From positions 1 through 64,000 of the forward strand of contig CAYJPN010000026.1 in assembly GCA_964372115.1 (NCBI GenBank): a stretch of 64,000 nucleotides of DNA, in the 5' to 3' direction. Made by a program: the position numbers and the translations under genes. This DNA is from CG2-30-36-16 sp964372115. Its GTDB lineage: Bacteria; Bacteroidota; Ignavibacteria; Ignavibacteriales; Ignavibacteriaceae. The first letter of the stretch is position 1; every line of letters begins with the position of its first letter. The notes beneath the pieces are model-generated. The model did not search any database and was not told where the DNA came from. It worked only from the letters and a program-made list of their open reading frames with translations. Shown here piece by piece: positions 43,093 to 52,223 of this stretch.

Positions 43093-46000
43093 TTATTGTT
43101 TGCCGGACAGAAATTCGGATGGAGAAATGCCAAAGTGCTTTTTAAAACATTCGGAATAATATGATGGATTTTGAAACCCGACTTCGTACGCAATTTCGGA
43201 AATGTTGCCGAATTTATTTTTTAATAACGGAATCGATCTTTCAAGCCTCACTGTGCGGATAAAATCATTAGGCGATTTACCTGTCAGCGCTTTAATTTTT
43301 CTATAAAATTGTGTTTTTCCAAGCGCCATTTCGTCTCGTAATGTATCAAGATTTAATTCGGGCTCAGCTACATTTGCATCGATAATTTCAACAACACGGT
43401 TTATAAACTTTTTATCCGCCGGCTGTATTTTCATATCCTTTGTTGGAATTAGAGACTGCCGGTTGTACTTATCGACAATCTTTTTTCTTTGTTCAATCAA
43501 GTTCTCAATTTGCGCAATTAACTCGTTAGTGTTGAACGGTTTTGTAATGTACGCATCGGCTAAATTTAGCAGCCCTTTAATTTTATTTTCCTGCCCTGCT
43601 TTTGAGCTAAGTATAATAATTGGTATATGGCAGGTTCTATCATCGTTTTTAAGTTTTGAACAGAGAGTTAAACCGTCCATCTCCGGCATCATCTGATCAC
43701 TGATAATTAAATTGGGTAATTTATTAACCGCAATATCAAAACCCTCGACACCGTTTTCAGCTTCCAGCGCGGAATATTGATCCGGGAGTGATTCCCGAAT
43801 ATACTGCCTCATGTCTTTACTGTCCTCAACTATTAGTATAAAATCTTTATCAAGCGATTCCTCGCCGAGCGCCGATTCTATATCAAAGCTTGGGTGTTTC
43901 CTTGCTTCATCCGGTTTTGTTTTTTCTTGCGAACTACACAAAGTTAATTCTGATTCTTCAATTCCTTTTATATCAGTCTTAAAATTTTCAATTTTCAAAT
44001 CCGGCAAAGTTATCTTCTCAAATTCTTCAAGCTCTTTAGCCGCCGGAAGTAAAATTGTAAAACAAGTTCCTTTATTCGACTCACTTTTCACAAATATCTT
44101 CCCGTGGTGCAGCTCAACCATTTCCTTTACGATAGAAAGTCCTATACCGGTGCCGGGAATATACGTGTTGTTTTGTCCGCTGACTTGATAAAAGCGGTCG
44201 AATATTTTATTAATGTTTTCTTCAGCTATTCCAATTCCAGAATCCGCAACTTTAATTTCAACCGCATCTCCTTTTGTTTTTATAGAGAATAATATTTCCC
44301 CATTGTGCTCAGTAAATTTAAACGCATTGGAAAGAAGATTAATTATTATCTTTTCGATTTTATCGCGATCAACGAATAAATATAGATTTTCAAATTCAAC
44401 GTCTAAACTGAATTTTATATTTTTCTCTTTCGCAATTGATTTAAACGAATCGAATAAAACTTTGGCAATATTGATAAGATCCGTGTGCTGAAGTTCCAGC
44501 TTAACCTTTCCCGAGCGAAGTTTCGAAACATCAAGCAACTGATTCACAAGCTGAAGCATTCGTTCACCGTTTCTCATCATTAAATCATATTGTGATTTTA
44601 AGGAATCGGAAACCTTTCCGGAACGAATTTTTTCCAAAGGTCCGAGAATAAGCGATAACGGAGTCCTGAATTCATGCGAAACATTTTCTAAAAAACGAGT
44701 CTGCATTTTGTAAAGCTCAAGACTTTTTTCAGCTTCACTAACCTCTGCTTTGTATTTATCATATTCAGCTTCGAGCGCGCGGTTGGAAGCCAGAATTTCC
44801 TTTATCCGCAGTTCTGAACCTTCAGCTCTCAGCTCCGATTCAATTTTTGCCGCCTTTTCTATTTCTGCCTGATGTTCTAATTCTCTTAACCTTATTTTTT
44901 CCTTTTCCTTTTTTCGTACCGAATAATAAATTCCCAAAATCAATCCAACAGTAATTAGAAAGTAGAAGTAATAAGCAAATTTAGACTTCCAAAACGGAGG
45001 TGCTATTATTAGCTTTACCGACGCAATTTGATTTTGCCACTCGCCCGAGCTATTTGTTGCTCTTACTTTGAAATTGTAATTTCCGGCAGGTATATTGGAA
45101 AATGTAATTGATCGACGGTTATCAAGATCAACCCATTCATCATTCGAGCCTTCAAGCATATAAGCGTATCTTATTTTTTCCGGTGCAAAATAATCGAGCG
45201 CGGCAAATTCGAATGAAAAAACATAATCTTTATATGTTAATTCGATTTCATCGGTAAGTGAGATATTTTTATTCAGTACTACTCTTTCGTCAACAAAAAC
45301 CCCAACCGGAACTATTTTATTTGCTAATTCAAATTTTGTTAAAACCACAGGTGCGGTGTAAGAAAAGTCGGAGATTTCATTCGGGTAAAAAGTATTAAAC
45401 CCTTTCACTCCTCCAAAAAACATTTTCCCGTTTTTGCTTTTAAAATAGGCATTTCTATTGAACTCATTATCCTGAAGTCCGTTCTTTATATCAAAATTTC
45501 TAAAGATTTTCTTCTCCGGATTAAATCTTGAAATTCCCTTATTTGTGCTTAGCCAAAGATTCCCATCTGAATCCTGAAGTATGCCGTAAATAGTATTATC
45601 CGGTAAACCATTTTTAGTTTTATAATGAGTAAACTCGAATAACTTTCCGGCGGGATTATCGGCATCTTTAAAGATCTCTTTTGGCAGCGAATGTAAATCA
45701 AGTTTGTTCAAACCTCCGCCGTTTGTCCCAATCCACAAATTATTTTTTTGATCCTCCAAGATGGATAAAATGGTTCGTTCGCTTAAGCTTTTGTGATTGT
45801 TCTCTTCATGCATAATGCGAATAAATTTTTTTGATGATTGATCGAATAAATTCAAACCGTCATCGGTGCCAATCCAAAAGTAACCGTTTTTATCCCTATA
45901 AATAGCTCTTACATTATTATCGCTAAGACTAAATGGATCATCGGGAATATTTTTATAATTTATAAGACTGCCGTTTTTTTTATCGAATCTGCTTAAGCCG

Positions 46001-47517
46001 TTTTCGGCACCAAACCACAGGTACCCCTTTTCGTCAAATGCAAAACAGTTAATATTTGAATATGATTTTAGTTCCGGTTTTTCCTTTCTAAATTCTTCTA
46101 TTTTACCGGTATTCGAATAGAATTTACAAAGTCCTTCGTTTTCTAAACTAATCCAGAAAATATCGGAACTATCGGGATCGTTGCACATCGCATAAATAGA
46201 TTTATTGGTCAGGAAGTTAGTAGTCTTTCCTGTCTTACTATTAATTTTATCAATTCCAAAATAGCCGCCCACCCAAATATTTCCTGTCGTGTCTTCAAGA
46301 AATGACCTGATACTCCGAACGTTGATTTTATTTTTATCTTTATTGTAATATGAAATATTTGTGAATTGAATGTCACTTGGCAGCAGCTTTGCTATTCCGG
46401 ATCCTTTGGTTCCTATCCATAATATGCCGGATTTATCAACCAATAGATCGGTAATATTGTTGTTGCTTACCATCGGATAGTTGTTTGGGATATCTAAAAA
46501 ATGAACCAGGCTTTCATCATTTTCTTCGAATTTATATAATCCGTAAATAGTTGCAAGCCAGAAGATTCCTTTATTCGTTTCAACAATTGACCTGACAATA
46601 AAATCCTTACGGTTAGTAAACTGAACTTCATTTGAATTATAAAGGGAGCTCTTTCTCAAATCATAAAACTTATAATTACTTGAAGCAGAATTATACTTTA
46701 AAAAACCATAAGCCAAACCAATCCATAAATTTCCGGTTTTATCTTCATAAATTGAATAAACGGCACTGCATTTTTCTTTTATATCGTTTTCGAGTGAGTT
46801 AAAAAGTTTTCGAAATTTATATTCAGTTTTAGAAGAGTTATCTGTTTTTTTAATTTTAACGATTTTATTTAATCCGCCGCTATCAGTTCCTATTAAAATA
46901 TTTCCATTCCTATCTTTGAATAAACTGTTTATATGGTTGTGGCTTATACTTTCGGGATCTTGATCGTTATGAAGAAAATGAGTGAACTTATTATTCTTGG
47001 TATCAAACAAATCTAATCCGTTCGGAGTACCAATCCAGATTATTCCATCTTCATCTTCACATATTGCTGAAATATTTGAGCTGCATAAAGTATTGTTGTC
47101 TTTCGGATCATTATAGTAATTAATAAAAATTTTAGTTTTAGGGTCATATCTATCCAATCCAAGTTGCGTACCGATCCAAATTGTTCCATCTTTACCTTGG
47201 GTTAAACAATTAATGAAATTAATGGAAAGGCTGTTAGGATTATTGCTATCATGCTTTAAGGAAGATAATTCATACCCGTCATATATGTATAACCCATTTG
47301 TAGTGCCAACCCATAAAAAACCTATCTTATCTTGAAGGATACATCTGACATAATTGGAGCCTAATTCATCACCAATTCGGATAGTTTGGAACTCAATATT
47401 TTTTACCTGGGATTGGGATATTAATACTGAATTGGGAACTAGAAGAAAAACCAGGAGAGTAATAATTTTATGCAATTTGCTGCTAATCTCTTTAATAGAA
47501 ATTTTATTAACTGTCAT
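43093..47517 (-). CDS. Hybrid two-component sensor/regulator (HTCS)
   Basis: A 1474-residue one-protein two-component system: signal/membrane segment (ITLLVFLLVPNSVLISQ), Reg_prop propeller repeats (about 40-710, GFLWVGTTNGLYIYDGYEL), Y_Y_Y domain (about 730-800), a membrane segment (about 825-845), a coiled coil, HisKA with the phospho-histidine in VSHEFRTPLSLILGPLE (about 945), HATPase_c (NLLSNAFKFTE, DSGIGIAEE, GTGIGLSIVKE), a receiver (ILIVEDSKDMR, phosphoacceptor in LIISDQMMPEMDG, about 1220-1330) and an AraC helix-turn-helix at the C-terminus. In Bacteroidetes such proteins sense oligosaccharides and activate adjacent saccharide-use genes. Confidence 0.95.
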   Translation of the reverse strand: MTVNKISIKEISSKLHKIITLLVFLLVPNSVLISQSQVKNIEFQTIRIGDELGSNYVRCILQDKIGFLWVGTTNGLYIYDGYELSSLKHDSNNPNSLSINFINCLTQGKDGTIWIGTQLGLDRYDPKTKIFINYYNDPKDNNTLCSSNISAICEDEDGIIWIGTPNGLDLFDTKNNKFTHFLHNDQDPESISHNHINSLFKDRNGNILIGTDSGGLNKIVKIKKTDNSSKTEYKFRKLFNSLENDIKEKCSAVYSIYEDKTGNLWIGLAYGFLKYNSASSNYKFYDLRKSSLYNSNEVQFTNRKDFIVRSIVETNKGIFWLATIYGLYKFEENDESLVHFLDIPNNYPMVSNNNITDLLVDKSGILWIGTKGSGIAKLLPSDIQFTNISYYNKDKNKINVRSIRSFLEDTTGNIWVGGYFGIDKINSKTGKTTNFLTNKSIYAMCNDPDSSDIFWISLENEGLCKFYSNTGKIEEFRKEKPELKSYSNINCFAFDEKGYLWFGAENGLSRFDKKNGSLINYKNIPDDPFSLSDNNVRAIYRDKNGYFWIGTDDGLNLFDQSSKKFIRIMHEENNHKSLSERTILSILEDQKNNLWIGTNGGGLNKLDLHSLPKEIFKDADNPAGKLFEFTHYKTKNGLPDNTIYGILQDSDGNLWLSTNKGISRFNPEKKIFRNFDIKNGLQDNEFNRNAYFKSKNGKMFFGGVKGFNTFYPNEISDFSYTAPVVLTKFELANKIVPVGVFVDERVVLNKNISLTDEIELTYKDYVFSFEFAALDYFAPEKIRYAYMLEGSNDEWVDLDNRRSITFSNIPAGNYNFKVRATNSSGEWQNQIASVKLIIAPPFWKSKFAYYFYFLITVGLILGIYYSVRKKEKEKIRLRELEHQAEIEKAAKIESELRAEGSELRIKEILASNRALEAEYDKYKAEVSEAEKSLELYKMQTRFLENVSHEFRTPLSLILGPLEKIRSGKVSDSLKSQYDLMMRNGERMLQLVNQLLDVSKLRSGKVKLELQHTDLINIAKVLFDSFKSIAKEKNIKFSLDVEFENLYLFVDRDKIEKIIINLLSNAFKFTEHNGEILFSIKTKGDAVEIKVADSGIGIAEENINKIFDRFYQVSGQNNTYIPGTGIGLSIVKEMVELHHGKIFVKSESNKGTCFTILLPAAKELEEFEKITLPDLKIENFKTDIKGIEESELTLCSSQEKTKPDEARKHPSFDIESALGEESLDKDFILIVEDSKDMRQYIRESLPDQYSALEAENGVEGFDIAVNKLPNLIISDQMMPEMDGLTLCSKLKNDDRTCHIPIIILSSKAGQENKIKGLLNLADAYITKPFNTNELIAQIENLIEQRKKIVDKYNRQSLIPTKDMKIQPADKKFINRVVEIIDANVAEPELNLDTLRDEMALGKTQFYRKIKALTGKSPNDFIRTVRLERSIPLLKNKFGNISEIAYEVGFQNPSYYSECFKKHFGISPSEFLSGKQ

Positions 47518-47799
47518 ATTTTATCGGCTTCTCGAGAGAAAGAGTAATAAATTAAAAAATCAGTCAGAATGATTAACCTCTGAGCGATGTTTTTTAGCAA
47601 AAAAAATAAAATTTTTAACTATGAAATTTTTTAATATTTAGGGTACAATATAATCAGCAATCTGCTTTCTTGCATCCTCAAGATTAGTCACCGTACTTTT
47701 TTGTAAGCAATCTTCATTAATGGTTATGTGAATAAGTTCCAATAATTGCTTCCTTCGGAGTCTATAGCGATTAGAGATTTAATAAAAAATAAAACAGAG
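47518..47799. other. Intergenic region upstream of the HTCS
   Basis: Promoter region of the hybrid sensor, AT-rich; I found no clear direct-repeat operator for self-regulation. Confidence 0.35.
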
Positions 47800-49533
47800 T
47801 TACCTTATCAGCAATATCTTTTTAGTTTCAACAAAACCACCGCTTACTAATCTAAAAAAATAAATTCCACTTGATAAACTATTTGCTATAAAATCTACTT
47901 CATAACTTCCCGGAGATTTGTATTCATCAACCAAAGTTGTTACTTCTTTACCGAGCACATCAAAAACTTTTATTGTTACATTACCGGCAGCGGGCATGTG
48001 GTATTTTATTTTTGTTGACGGATTAAATGGATTGGGATAATTTTGTTCAAGACTGTAATCGAACGGATGAACCGGTTCTTTTACCGATGTAAAGACTATT
48101 CCCGCCTCAGCCTGCAGACTTTCGTTATATCCTTTATCATATGCCGTAACCGCAAAAAATATGTTCGAGTTCGGTACCGACGAAAGAGTAATTGTAACCG
48201 AAGTATCATTTACAACTCTGAACTTTATCATTTTTGTTATATCGGAAATGTTTACCGGCGTAACGGTATCCTGATAAACATTGTAATACACTGCTGTGTC
48301 GCCGTCGGATGCGGGCGCAGGTTTGCCCCACGATAAAATCCACGTTAAGGAATCGCTTGTTGTTAAGGAAATATTTTGTGGCGCGAGAGGTTTAATATCA
48401 TCTTTCCATGACATGGCTGGAATGTTCGCGGGATATTTATATAAGCCCGTTTGCAGCGTTGTTGTTAAATTTTTGTAATTGTCCAATATGGATTGAGCGC
48501 GGTAAAATGTTTGTCCTTGTCCGCCATAACCGCGCGCCGAATCTATCTGCGCAATAATTTCACTTACAGCCCAGTTGCCGTCGTTCGGGTAAAGCCTATA
48601 AACAGCGTTAGCAGCATATATGTGTCTCCCGAAACGGTTGTTTATCCAATCGATAGCAAGGGAGTCGTAACGAGGACAGCTATTTATATCCCAATAAATT
48701 TGAGGAGATAAATAATCATGTTTTTTAGCGAGTATCCAGCGGCGGGAGTCCTGGTAAACCTGGTCGTAACCGAGAAAACCGGTTAAACAATTTGAAAGTT
48801 TTTTATAAATACCAATAGGTGCAGAGCCAACCTTAAACATAGGCTTTAAGTTTGTAACCGAATCGTAAAGCGCGTAAACAAACTGAGTAATATTATTTCT
48901 GCGCCAATCAGCTTTATTTACACCATTACCGTATTGGGCGTATGTTGCGTCATCATTAAAATCGGGATTTGGATACCGAATAAAATCAAAATGAATACCA
49001 TCAACATTATATTTTCTTACCATCTCCATAGCAAGATTTAACAGATAAGTTTTTGTTTCAGGTATTCCCGGATCAAGCCACCACTCGCCGTTGTACAGCT
49101 TTACAAGTTCCGGATGAGTTAATACAATATGCTGCGGGTTCGAGCCGGGGGGTGTACCTGTGCCGTAAACTTTGTAAACGTTCCACCATGCGTGTACTTC
49201 AATTCCACGCGCGTGAGCTTCATCAATAATAAACTGCAGCGGATCGTAACCGGGATTTTGTCCGAGGGTGCCGGTTAAAGCCTTTGCCCACGGTTCAATA
49301 GAGGAAGGATACATTAAATCGCCGCGTGCACGTACCTGAAACATGACTGTGTTTATGTTTGCGGCTTTAAATTTATTTAAGTCATTTATAAGTTCGTTTT
49401 TTTGATTTGCAGCGCCGGTAGTTTTTGGCCAATCGAGGTTATAAACAGTTGTTAACCAAACCGCGCGGACTTCCTGTTTTGGCTGTGCGAATAAGTATAG
49501 GGGTAAAAGCAATAACAGCAAAAAATTTTTCAT
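47800..49533 (-). CDS. Family-10-like glycosyl hydrolase (GHL10) with T9SS domain
   Basis: A 577-residue secreted protein: signal peptide (about 1-16), a TIM-barrel domain (about 20-375) of the GHL10/DUF187 family (QEVRAVWLTTVYNLDWPKTT, FQVRARGDLMYPS, DGIHFDFIRYP), an Fn3-like domain (about 385-480, ILSWGKPAPASDGDTAVYYN) and a T9SS domain (EQNYPNPFNPSTKIKYHMP). Members act on glycan or peptidoglycan-associated substrates; the exact bond is not known from sequence. It lies upstream, on the same strand, of the hybrid sensor gene and downstream of aroB. Confidence 0.9.
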   Translation of the reverse strand: MKNFLLLLLLPLYLFAQPKQEVRAVWLTTVYNLDWPKTTGAANQKNELINDLNKFKAANINTVMFQVRARGDLMYPSSIEPWAKALTGTLGQNPGYDPLQFIIDEAHARGIEVHAWWNVYKVYGTGTPPGSNPQHIVLTHPELVKLYNGEWWLDPGIPETKTYLLNLAMEMVRKYNVDGIHFDFIRYPNPDFNDDATYAQYGNGVNKADWRRNNITQFVYALYDSVTNLKPMFKVGSAPIGIYKKLSNCLTGFLGYDQVYQDSRRWILAKKHDYLSPQIYWDINSCPRYDSLAIDWINNRFGRHIYAANAVYRLYPNDGNWAVSEIIAQIDSARGYGGQGQTFYRAQSILDNYKNLTTTLQTGLYKYPANIPAMSWKDDIKPLAPQNISLTTSDSLTWILSWGKPAPASDGDTAVYYNVYQDTVTPVNISDITKMIKFRVVNDTSVTITLSSVPNSNIFFAVTAYDKGYNESLQAEAGIVFTSVKEPVHPFDYSLEQNYPNPFNPSTKIKYHMPAAGNVTIKVFDVLGKEVTTLVDEYKSPGSYEVDFIANSLSSGIYFFRLVSGGFVETKKILLIR

Positions 49534-49616
49534 CTAAAAAAAAGCTCCGGATTTTTAAGTATAAAAAAGCATAAACAAATTTAGCCATATCTTTTTCGTT
49601 AAAAAAGATAAATACT

Positions 49617-50714
49617 CTAATTAAATTCAATAAATGATGAAGCGGCATCGAGCGCGTAAAAAATATCCCTCTTACCTGCCTCAATATCGATAAGCATTAC
49701 ACCAACGTCCTTTGGCAAAATAAATTTAATTTTACCGTTGGCGTTTTTTTTGTCGTGCCGCATAAGTTTGTAAATTTTTTCTTTATCTGGGGCAACAAAC
49801 CCGCCGGACAATTTTACTTTGCCGAGCAAGTTTAAAAATAATGGAAGTTGTGCATCTGTAATAAATTTTAACCGCTTCGAAAGAAATACAGCAGAAATAA
49901 TCCCGGCAATTACAGCTTCGCCATGTTTTACATTAAAGTTAAGATTGCTTTCGTGTGCGTGAGCAAAGGTGTGCCCGAGGTTTAATATTTTCCGCAGACT
50001 TTTTTCATTTTCGTCCTCCGCTACAACCGCAGCCTTTATAGAAGCGCATTCGTACACTGTTTTTGCGGTAACGTTTTCATCGAGATTGGATATTTTATCA
50101 ATGTTGTTTTCTACGAAATTAAAAAAGTTTTTGTCGAGTAAAAAAGCGTATTTAATAATCTCACCCATTCCGCTTAAAATTTCAGGTTCGGGGAGAGTTT
50201 TTAAAAAATTAATGTCGGCAAAAACCCCGGCAGGCTGATAAAAAGTGCCCACCATATTTTTTTTCGATGAAAAATTTATACCTGTTTTGCCGCCGATTGA
50301 GCTGTCGACCATAGCAAGCAGCGTTGTTGGAATGTGGATTAATCCTATCCCCCGCATAAAAGTTGAAGCCGCGTATCCCGCAAGGTCGCCGGTAACACCG
50401 CCGCCTACAGCCACAATAGTTGATTTACGGTCGGCGCCTTCGTTCAGTAAAAACTCGTAAATTTTGTTTAACTCATTATAATTTTTTGATGACTCCCCCG
50501 ATTTCAAAATATAATATGTCCATTCCAAACCCGATAAACCGGCTATGGTGTTTATTAACTGCGCATAATATTTATCAACATTGGCATCTACAATAAAAAA
50601 CACTTTGCCGTTTGAGCTATTTTTTTTTAAAAATTGCGGTAGTGTATTTATAGCTTTTGTACCGGCTATAAAATCATAAGAACTTTTTTCAAGATTAATT
50701 TTTACTTTTTTCAT
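49617..50714 (-). CDS. aroB: 3-dehydroquinate synthase
   Basis: About 365 residues from ATG 50714. Converts DAHP to 3-dehydroquinate, step 2 of the shikimate pathway, using NAD and a divalent metal. Motifs: GGGVTGDLAGYAASTFMRGI, THTTLLAMVDSSIGGKTGIN-like IPTTLLAMVDSSIGGKTG, and the metal site GEAVIAG with LNLGHTFAHA. The longer frame from 50741 overlaps the shikimate kinase more heavily and lacks support. Its start overlaps the aroK stop by 20 nt, a coupled aroKB pair. Confidence 0.95.
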   Translation of the reverse strand: MKKVKINLEKSSYDFIAGTKAINTLPQFLKKNSSNGKVFFIVDANVDKYYAQLINTIAGLSGLEWTYYILKSGESSKNYNELNKIYEFLLNEGADRKSTIVAVGGGVTGDLAGYAASTFMRGIGLIHIPTTLLAMVDSSIGGKTGINFSSKKNMVGTFYQPAGVFADINFLKTLPEPEILSGMGEIIKYAFLLDKNFFNFVENNIDKISNLDENVTAKTVYECASIKAAVVAEDENEKSLRKILNLGHTFAHAHESNLNFNVKHGEAVIAGIISAVFLSKRLKFITDAQLPLFLNLLGKVKLSGGFVAPDKEKIYKLMRHDKKNANGKIKFILPKDVGVMLIDIEAGKRDIFYALDAASSFIEFN

Positions 50715-51270
50715 TTCGCTGTTTCCTGTTTTGTCGTTCAATTGTTCTTACAAGTTTATCAACTGTTTCCCCCACGTTAGCCGTGTCCGTATCAATTATT
50801 ATATCGGCTTGTTCATAAAATGGTTTGCGGTTTTCGAAAAGTTCGTTAACCCTTTCCACAAAATTTTCTTTTGTAATTATCTCACCGGTTTCATCCAATC
50901 TAAGAATCGGTCTGTCTCTTTTAAACCTTAACCGGCTATATATCTCTTCGAGAGATGACTGGAGATAAACAATTGTTCCGGTAGATTTAAGAATTTTTAA
51001 GTTTGTTTTGCTCGCAATTGTACCTCCACCGAGCGACACTATTGCCAATGATTTTTTTGATATTTCAATCAGCATCCCTGTTTCAATTTCGCGAAACTTT
51101 TTTTCACCGTCGTCTTTAAATATTTCGCTTATTTTTTTATGATACTTTAATTCTATCTGTCTGTCGAGATCGTAAAACTCCCAGCCAAGCGAATTTGCCA
51201 GGATAGCTCCGATTGTGCTTTTTCCCGCTCCCATAAATCCTGTTATATAAATTAGAGATTGTATTTGCAT
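50695..51270 (-). CDS. aroK: Shikimate kinase
   Basis: A 191-residue kinase that phosphorylates shikimate. P-loop GFMGAGKSTIG is at about 12-22, the shikimate-binding DLDRQIE and FREIETGML, and the GGGTI segment near 80; the LID carries RFKRDRPIL. The length is usual, with a slightly longer C-terminal tail. The gene precedes aroB on the same strand and overlaps it. Confidence 0.95.
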   Translation of the reverse strand: MQIQSLIYITGFMGAGKSTIGAILANSLGWEFYDLDRQIELKYHKKISEIFKDDGEKKFREIETGMLIEISKKSLAIVSLGGGTIASKTNLKILKSTGTIVYLQSSLEEIYSRLRFKRDRPILRLDETGEIITKENFVERVNELFENRKPFYEQADIIIDTDTANVGETVDKLVRTIERQNRKQRNEKSKN

Positions 51271-51445
51271 AGTGTTGTAAAATTAAGAGAATATTTGGTA
51301 AGAATAAACGTATGACAAGAAATGATAGTAAAATTTCAAATTTATTAAGGTTTAAAAATGTTTGAGCTTTTTACATTTATACTTTCCCTATCATATTTGT
51401 ATATTATTAGCCGTGTTTTCAATATTCAAAACTTAGAAAAATTTC

Positions 51446-52087
51446 ATGAACCAAAAACTGTTAAACAAAGCGTTAATATTAAGCTTTATTACAATTATTT
51501 ATAACATTGTCGAGGGGGTTGTTTCAACATACTTCGGTGCAGCCGATCTGTCGCTTGCATTGTTTGGTTTTGGTGTGGACAGTTTTGTTGAAGTTGTTTC
51601 CGGCGCAGGCATTTTACACATGGTTTTAAGAATGAAAAAACTTAATGAAATTAATGTAAAAAAGCGTGACAAATTTGAAAAAACAGCGCTCAAAATAACC
51701 GGGGTAAGTTTTTACATTTTAACCGCGGGGTTGATTTTAGGCGCGATATTAAGTGTTTTCTCCGGATCGCATCCCGAAACAACCACTGTAGGTATTATCG
51801 TTTCTCTGATTTCAATTGCAACAATGTACTGGTTGATGAAATCGAAATTAGATACCGGAACAAAATTAAATTCGGCAGCTATAATTGCCGATGCTAACTG
51901 TACACGAACATGTTTTTATCTGTCGTTTATTTTATTCTTCTCAAGTATAATTTATCAATTAACAGGCATCGGTTTTATTGATGCAGCAGGTTCACTCGGT
52001 ATTGCTTATTATGCATTCAAAGAAGGAAAAGAAGCGCTCGAAAAATCAAAACAAAATGATGCGGCAATCTCATGCAATTGCCATTAG
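51446..52087 (+). CDS. Cation-efflux-like membrane protein (CDF relative)
   Basis: A 213-residue protein with five to six membrane segments. It has the CDF-like order: N-terminal helices, the motif FGFGVDSFVEVVSGAGILHM where CDF transporters have the S-x-x-D metal site, and a second site-like segment DANCTRTCFYLSF in place of HxxxD. There is no C-terminal cytoplasmic metal domain; the protein ends in a cysteine- and histidine-bearing tail (SCNCH). Export of a soft metal is plausible from the cysteines; the ion is unknown. It is monocistronic. Confidence 0.72.
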   Translation: MNQKLLNKALILSFITIIYNIVEGVVSTYFGAADLSLALFGFGVDSFVEVVSGAGILHMVLRMKKLNEINVKKRDKFEKTALKITGVSFYILTAGLILGAILSVFSGSHPETTTVGIIVSLISIATMYWLMKSKLDTGTKLNSAAIIADANCTRTCFYLSFILFFSSIIYQLTGIGFIDAAGSLGIAYYAFKEGKEALEKSKQNDAAISCNCH

Positions 52088-52148
52088 CCCTAACCAGTTA
52101 AGCCGCATCTCATGCGGTTCATAATCTTAGTAAAAGTTTTATAATTAT

Positions 52149-52221
52149 AAAAAACGGGCTGCCGAAAACCGGCAAGCCCGCTAATTATCCGGTCTGTTGG
52201 GTGCGTCAGACCGGTAATTAA
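52149..52221 (-). terminator. Two hairpins downstream of the tricorn gene
   Basis: Just past the stop codon is a hairpin ATTACCGGTCTG / CAGACCGGATAAT-like (52183-52221), then a strong GC-rich one (GCGGGCTTGCCGG / CCGGCAGCCCG) running into six Ts on the minus strand (52181-52149). The second is a typical intrinsic terminator. Confidence 0.8.
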
Positions 52222-52223
52222 TT

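Noticed and set aside
51358..51504. 48-codon hydrophobic frame overlapping the start of the CDF-like gene
   Set aside because: It overlaps the transporter in another frame and has no family resemblance; could be a leader peptide but there is no evidence for it.
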